From assembly GCA_015061765.1 (NCBI GenBank), contig SUVZ01000136.1, positions 1-8,973 of the forward strand: a stretch of 8,973 nt of DNA, written 5' to 3'. Below, piece after piece: positions 6,541 through 8,973 of this stretch. Numbering within the stretch: the stretch's first letter is position 1; each line of letters opens with the position of its first letter. The DNA is from Lentisphaerota bacterium. Lineage in GTDB: Bacteria > Verrucomicrobiota > Kiritimatiellia > RFP12 > UBA1067. A model generated the notes under the pieces. The model had not been told where the DNA came from, did not search any database, and worked only from the letters and a program-made list of their open reading frames with translations. The translations under genes and the position numbers were made by a program.

Positions 6541-8589
6541 TCATTTCAACGACATTATGAATCCCACAGGATTAAGCCAGCACTGATAGCATCCAATGTC
6601 AACTTTTCCTTCACGAAGACGCAGATAATCTACCTGACCTCGAATGTCTGTTGCCTCCGCAGTCATCCAATCAAGTTTCTTTCCAGCGCCTCTTGCCGGG
6701 GATGAATATTTGATCTCATACGGATGCTCGGTGGATTTTCTGTTAAACATCGCATTGTCCGCCGTTACCGTTCCGATTTCAGAGCAAGGCGCATCGTCGC
6801 TTCGTGATGTGCCGATCAGACAATTCTCAAACGAGACATTTGTCCCATCCTTGAAAGACAGGTCGCACCTTGTTGCTCCCGTTTTGTCGTAGTTTCGGGT
6901 AAATATGCAGTTCACAACCGATGCCGCTTTGGCTGAAGACGAATCGCCGCCGTAATCGTAGAAAGTCTGAGCCACTTGATTGTCCGCGAACGTACAGTTC
7001 TCGAACTTCGTCAGATCGGTCGAATTCGCTTTAGAGATGTATTTGATCTGGTTGTCAGCGATCAGGCAGTTTCGCATGTGAATGTATGATGAAGCCAAGT
7101 AGTCGGAACCGGGGATATCAGACGACAGGTCTTCCGACATAGAGGCGACATTGTGTCCGGCAGGAATTGTCCATCCGTCTCGACAACCCGTGAACCTACA
7201 GTTTTCAACCACAATTTTTGTAGAACAGGCAATCGTCTGTCCGTAAAATGCGCAATTGACAACAGGTCCCGCCGGTTGACGAACATGCGGACTATCCCTA
7301 TTGGTCGCACGTGTCTGATTGTTGGAGAACACGCATCCGTAAGCACTTCCTCCGTTCATTGCTGCGCCCTGCCCGGTTGCATCTATGAAATTTTCGTAAA
7401 TAAAACTGTTTGTAACCCCACAGGAATAAAGTCCCCCTCCTTGACGATACTTTCCGCCTGAAAAAATGGTGTTGCCGTTTATCCGGCAATCTGTCAACGA
7501 AGAGTTGTAAGCACCTCCACCATATGCATTGCCTGTATCTCCGTTTCGTTCTGTCAGATAATTGAAACAGACGTCGCAGTCAACAAGTCTACAGGAATAA
7601 CCCCCACCCCCGTATGAATTGGTTGAAGAATTCGCGACAACACCGTTGTTGCTTATTACACAGTCCATGCAATAGGTACCGTACACGCCACCTCCGCCGC
7701 CTATGGCGGTATTTGCATAGATACGAGTGTTTGTCACCATGCCGGAAGCATCGACATGCGTGTAAATGCCGCCGCCGAAACCTGAAGAACGGTTGTCTGT
7801 AATTTTGCAGTTTTCCAACCGGTAATTATAAGTGGCAGATGCAATTCCCACGCCCGCACCGCCAGATGCAGCAGTATTGTTACTGATTGTGCAGTCATAT
7901 GCGTAACAGTGTCCCAATCCGCCGCCATACGATCCAGAATGATTTGAATGAATTACGCAACGATGGAGGTCACACTTGTTTGCGGCGCCAAAACAGTTTC
8001 CCGCCGCAGTGGTGTTATGACAAAGTTCACTGTCAAAAACAGCCGCCCCGTAAACGCCGCTCCCTCCACCCCAACTTCCACCAGCATAACAGCAGGTGAC
8101 AACACAATTTGAAACAATTTCCCTCATCAACGAACCAGGCGTAGCACTGTAGTATCCGCAATATCCACCACCGTTTTTGGCCTCCGCCCATCCATTCGAG
8201 ATTGTTAGATTCTTTACTGTTGAATTACGCCCCAGCATAATACGCCGCTTTTTCGACTCACCGCCACCATAAATTACTGTCTTACGGCGATCATCATCAA
8301 CTCCCGTGAGAGTTACATAATTGAGAGCCAAATGAGTATCTTCAAGAACCAATGTTTTGTTGTTTTCAACCGTTTCGTATCTCATCTCACATTCGCTGAC
8401 ATCATATACCCCTGGTGAGAGTCTAATGGTATTCTCCCTATTGGGGCTTAAAGAATTAATGTAACTGAGCGCATCCACAAGTTCCGCAACGTTAGAGACG
8501 TTCGTTGTGATTGCCGCCAAGGAACTGAAAGGCATCGCAACGAGAGCGATAGCTATCGGCAACAGTTTTTGGCAAATTGAACGATTCAT
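6541..8589 (-). CDS. Secreted cysteine-rich right-handed beta-helix protein (choice-of-anchor Q-like), first gene of the operon
   Basis: This 682-residue protein starts at the ATG at 8589, nine bases after a strong AAGGAG (8599-8604). A GTG at 8634 would lie upstream of the predicted transcription start and is rejected. It has a signal peptide (residues 1-26: N-R-S-I-C-Q-K, hydrophobic core, cleavage near S-L-A-A). After an N-terminal cap (about 27-105), residues about 120-600 form many rungs of the pattern C-x-I-x-x-N-x ... G-G-G-x-Y, for example around 211, 233, 261, 310, 338 and 368. Such glycine/asparagine ladders are typical of parallel beta-helix adhesins, polymorphic outer-membrane-type proteins and polysaccharide lyases. 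About 33 cysteines are present, unusually many for an exported protein. The C-terminal T-D-I-R-G-Q ... V-D-I-G-C-Y-Q resembles the closing motif of choice-of-anchor Q proteins. No transmembrane anchor follows. No catalytic motif is recognised. It may bind or display pectin-type polymers, or be an unrecognised lyase. Confidence 0.88.
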   Translation of the reverse strand: MNRSICQKLLPIAIALVAMPFSSLAAITTNVSNVAELVDALSYINSLSPNRENTIRLSPGVYDVSECEMRYETVENNKTLVLEDTHLALNYVTLTGVDDDRRKTVIYGGGESKKRRIMLGRNSTVKNLTISNGWAEAKNGGGYCGYYSATPGSLMREIVSNCVVTCCYAGGSWGGGSGVYGAAVFDSELCHNTTAAGNCFGAANKCDLHRCVIHSNHSGSYGGGLGHCYAYDCTISNNTAASGGAGVGIASATYNYRLENCKITDNRSSGFGGGIYTHVDASGMVTNTRIYANTAIGGGGGVYGTYCMDCVISNNGVVANSSTNSYGGGGYSCRLVDCDVCFNYLTERNGDTGNAYGGGAYNSSLTDCRINGNTIFSGGKYRQGGGLYSCGVTNSFIYENFIDATGQGAAMNGGSAYGCVFSNNQTRATNRDSPHVRQPAGPVVNCAFYGQTIACSTKIVVENCRFTGCRDGWTIPAGHNVASMSEDLSSDIPGSDYLASSYIHMRNCLIADNQIKYISKANSTDLTKFENCTFADNQVAQTFYDYGGDSSSAKAASVVNCIFTRNYDKTGATRCDLSFKDGTNVSFENCLIGTSRSDDAPCSEIGTVTADNAMFNRKSTEHPYEIKYSSPARGAGKKLDWMTAEATDIRGQVDYLRLREGKVDIGCYQCWLNPVGFIMSLK

Positions 8590-8598
8590 CCTGTTTTT

Positions 8599-8604
8599 CT
8601 CCTT
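8599..8604 (-). promoter_or_regulatory. Strong Shine-Dalgarno site for the beta-helix gene
   Basis: AAGGAG on the minus strand, within TTAAGGAGA, lies nine bases before the ATG at 8589. It fixes this start rather than the in-frame GTG at 8634, which has no such site. Confidence 0.8.
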
Positions 8605-8624
8605 AATAATCAGAAAGTTGAAGT

Positions 8625-8633
8625 AATATAGCA
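8625..8633 (-). promoter_or_regulatory. Extended -10 promoter element for the four-gene operon
   Basis: The minus strand reads TGC-TATATT, an extended -10 with five of six matches to TATAAT. The start point would be near 8618, giving a leader of about 29 bases to the ATG at 8589. The -35 position (about 8648-8653, TGGTTT) is poor and merges with the proximal half-site of operator copy B, which argues for activator-dependent transcription. The geometry is the same as at 261-269. Confidence 0.65.
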
Positions 8634-8650
8634 CATTCCGCTTCTTAAAA

Positions 8651-8690
8651 CCACCTTATTAAGCAAAATTACTCCACCTGATTGCGCAAA
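8651..8690 (-). promoter_or_regulatory. Tandem direct-repeat operator, copy B (23-bp period)
   Basis: Two direct repeats start with CCACCT at 8651 and 8674, so the period is exactly 23 bp. On the plus strand they read CCACCTTATTAAGCAAA and CCACCTGATTGCGCAAA, matching at 14 of 17 positions. The distal half-site carries the same 14-mer (8675-8688) as copy A at 288-301. The proximal half-site abuts the -35 region, with its CACCT start 27 bp from the -10 start, as in copy A. The distal half-site ends at the purine-rich stretch that could serve as ribosome binding site for the divergent regulator, so binding here could also affect the regulator's own expression. Confidence 0.75.
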
Positions 8691-8693
8691 GGA
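8688..8693 (+). promoter_or_regulatory. Possible Shine-Dalgarno site for an alternative TTG start of the regulator
   Basis: AAAGGA lies seven bases before an in-frame TTG at 8701. The ATG at 8719 has no clear site of its own (the bases before it read CTTCTCGGGC). The true start is therefore uncertain between 8701 and 8719. The site overlaps the last bases of the distal operator half-site. Confidence 0.35.
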
Positions 8694-8718
8694 ATGGCAT
8701 TTGATACACTTCTCGGGC

Positions 8719-8973
8719 ATGAAGACTGTTTTGTTGATGACACATTTTGAATCATCCGTTTTCCGTGCGATTGCGGAATGCATATCCATCTGCTCTAAGA
8801 AGCGAGGATGGGCACTGCACATCGTCACTGCCGCAGATGCGGGAAATGCCAAGGCAATAGCTGAATCCTGGCATGCAGATGGATGTATCGTCTACGCTTC
8901 ATCTCCGAGCGGCTTGAATCTCAAAAACATAAATATGAATGTTCCTACAGTCCACATATCACCGGTCTGGGAA
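8719..8973 (+). CDS. XylR/LacI-like sensor-regulator, N-terminal part only (divergent)
   Basis: There are 85 codons from the ATG to the right edge with no stop, and no signal peptide. The protein begins directly with a sugar-binding Rossmann-type strand (K-T-V-L-L-M-T). A helix with R-A-I-A-E-C follows, then K-K-R-G-W-A-L-H-I-V, A-D-G-C-I-V-Y near residues 53-59, and V-P-T-V-H-I-S near 75-81. This order (strand, helix ending in G/W, W-x-A-D-G-x-I, then V-P-x-V) is that of the periplasmic-binding-like sensor of E. coli XylR. In XylR the sensor comes first and an AraC-type DNA-binding domain is at the C-terminus. A LacI protein would instead have its helix-turn-helix before this strand, and none is present. 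The C-terminal domain is outside the window, so the AraC-type assignment is inferred. The gene diverges from the operon and probably controls it. A TTG at 8701 is an alternative start. Confidence 0.75.
   Translation, partial: MKTVLLMTHFESSVFRAIAECISICSKKRGWALHIVTAADAGNAKAIAESWHADGCIVYASSPSGLNLKNINMNVPTVHISPVWE

Noticed and set aside
7660..8230. Recurrent glycine-codon-rich DNA in the beta-helix gene as a possible DNA repeat array
   Set aside because: The repetition is at protein level (G-G-G-x-Y rungs). The DNA copies are divergent and irregularly spaced, so this is neither a CRISPR nor a tandem DNA repeat.
8590..8634. GTG start at 8634 for the beta-helix protein
   Set aside because: It has no Shine-Dalgarno site, overlaps the extended -10 element, and would put extra residues before the signal peptide. 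The ATG at 8589 has AAGGAG at ideal spacing.

Overview
The window looks like an accessory carbohydrate-degradation locus of a bacterium in the PVC group, most likely Kiritimatiellota, Lentisphaerota or a related Verrucomicrobiota lineage. This assignment is an inference. It rests on four things: several large secreted beta-helix proteins in a row, a C-terminal D-I-R-G-Q ... D-I-G signature on the leading beta-helix protein, a tandem alpha/beta-hydrolase of a type common in Planctomycetes and Verrucomicrobia, and a XylR-like regulator with no SusC/SusD pair in view. Most genes start with an A-rich, GGA-type Shine-Dalgarno sequence.

Layout. Four genes run leftward on the minus strand as one apparent operon: a cysteine-rich beta-helix protein (8589-6541), an unrecognised secreted TIM-barrel-like putative hydrolase with a C-terminal beta-sandwich (6524-4848), a GH28 polygalacturonase fused to a tandem alpha/beta-hydrolase esterase (4831-1682), and a second, motif-poor GH28-type protein (1639-335). 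The gaps are 16, 16 and 42 bp. After a 108-bp regulatory gap, a further secreted protein begins at 226 and runs off the left edge. At the right edge a divergent plus-strand gene (about 8719 onward, cut off) encodes the ligand-binding half of a XylR/LacI-like sensor regulator.

Control. The most interesting signal is regulatory. Both intergenic regions (227-334 and 8590-8718) carry a pair of direct-repeat half-sites with a 23-bp period. They share an exact 14-bp core, and both sit at the same distance from a good extended -10 box that has no good -35. This is what is expected of an AraC/XylR-type activator binding two tandem half-sites and touching RNA polymerase at -35. The adjacent regulator gene is the natural candidate, and one half-site pair lies just before its own start.

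Working model. Pectin-like sugars (galacturonan or rhamnogalacturonan, perhaps acetylated or methylated) would be sensed by the divergent regulator. The regulator would then switch on two transcription units that encode exported enzymes: a glycosidase-esterase fusion, a second GH28-fold protein, a putative new glycosidase, a beta-helix surface or binding protein, and a further secreted protein. Both ends of the locus are cut by the window, so transporter and downstream catabolic genes cannot be assessed.
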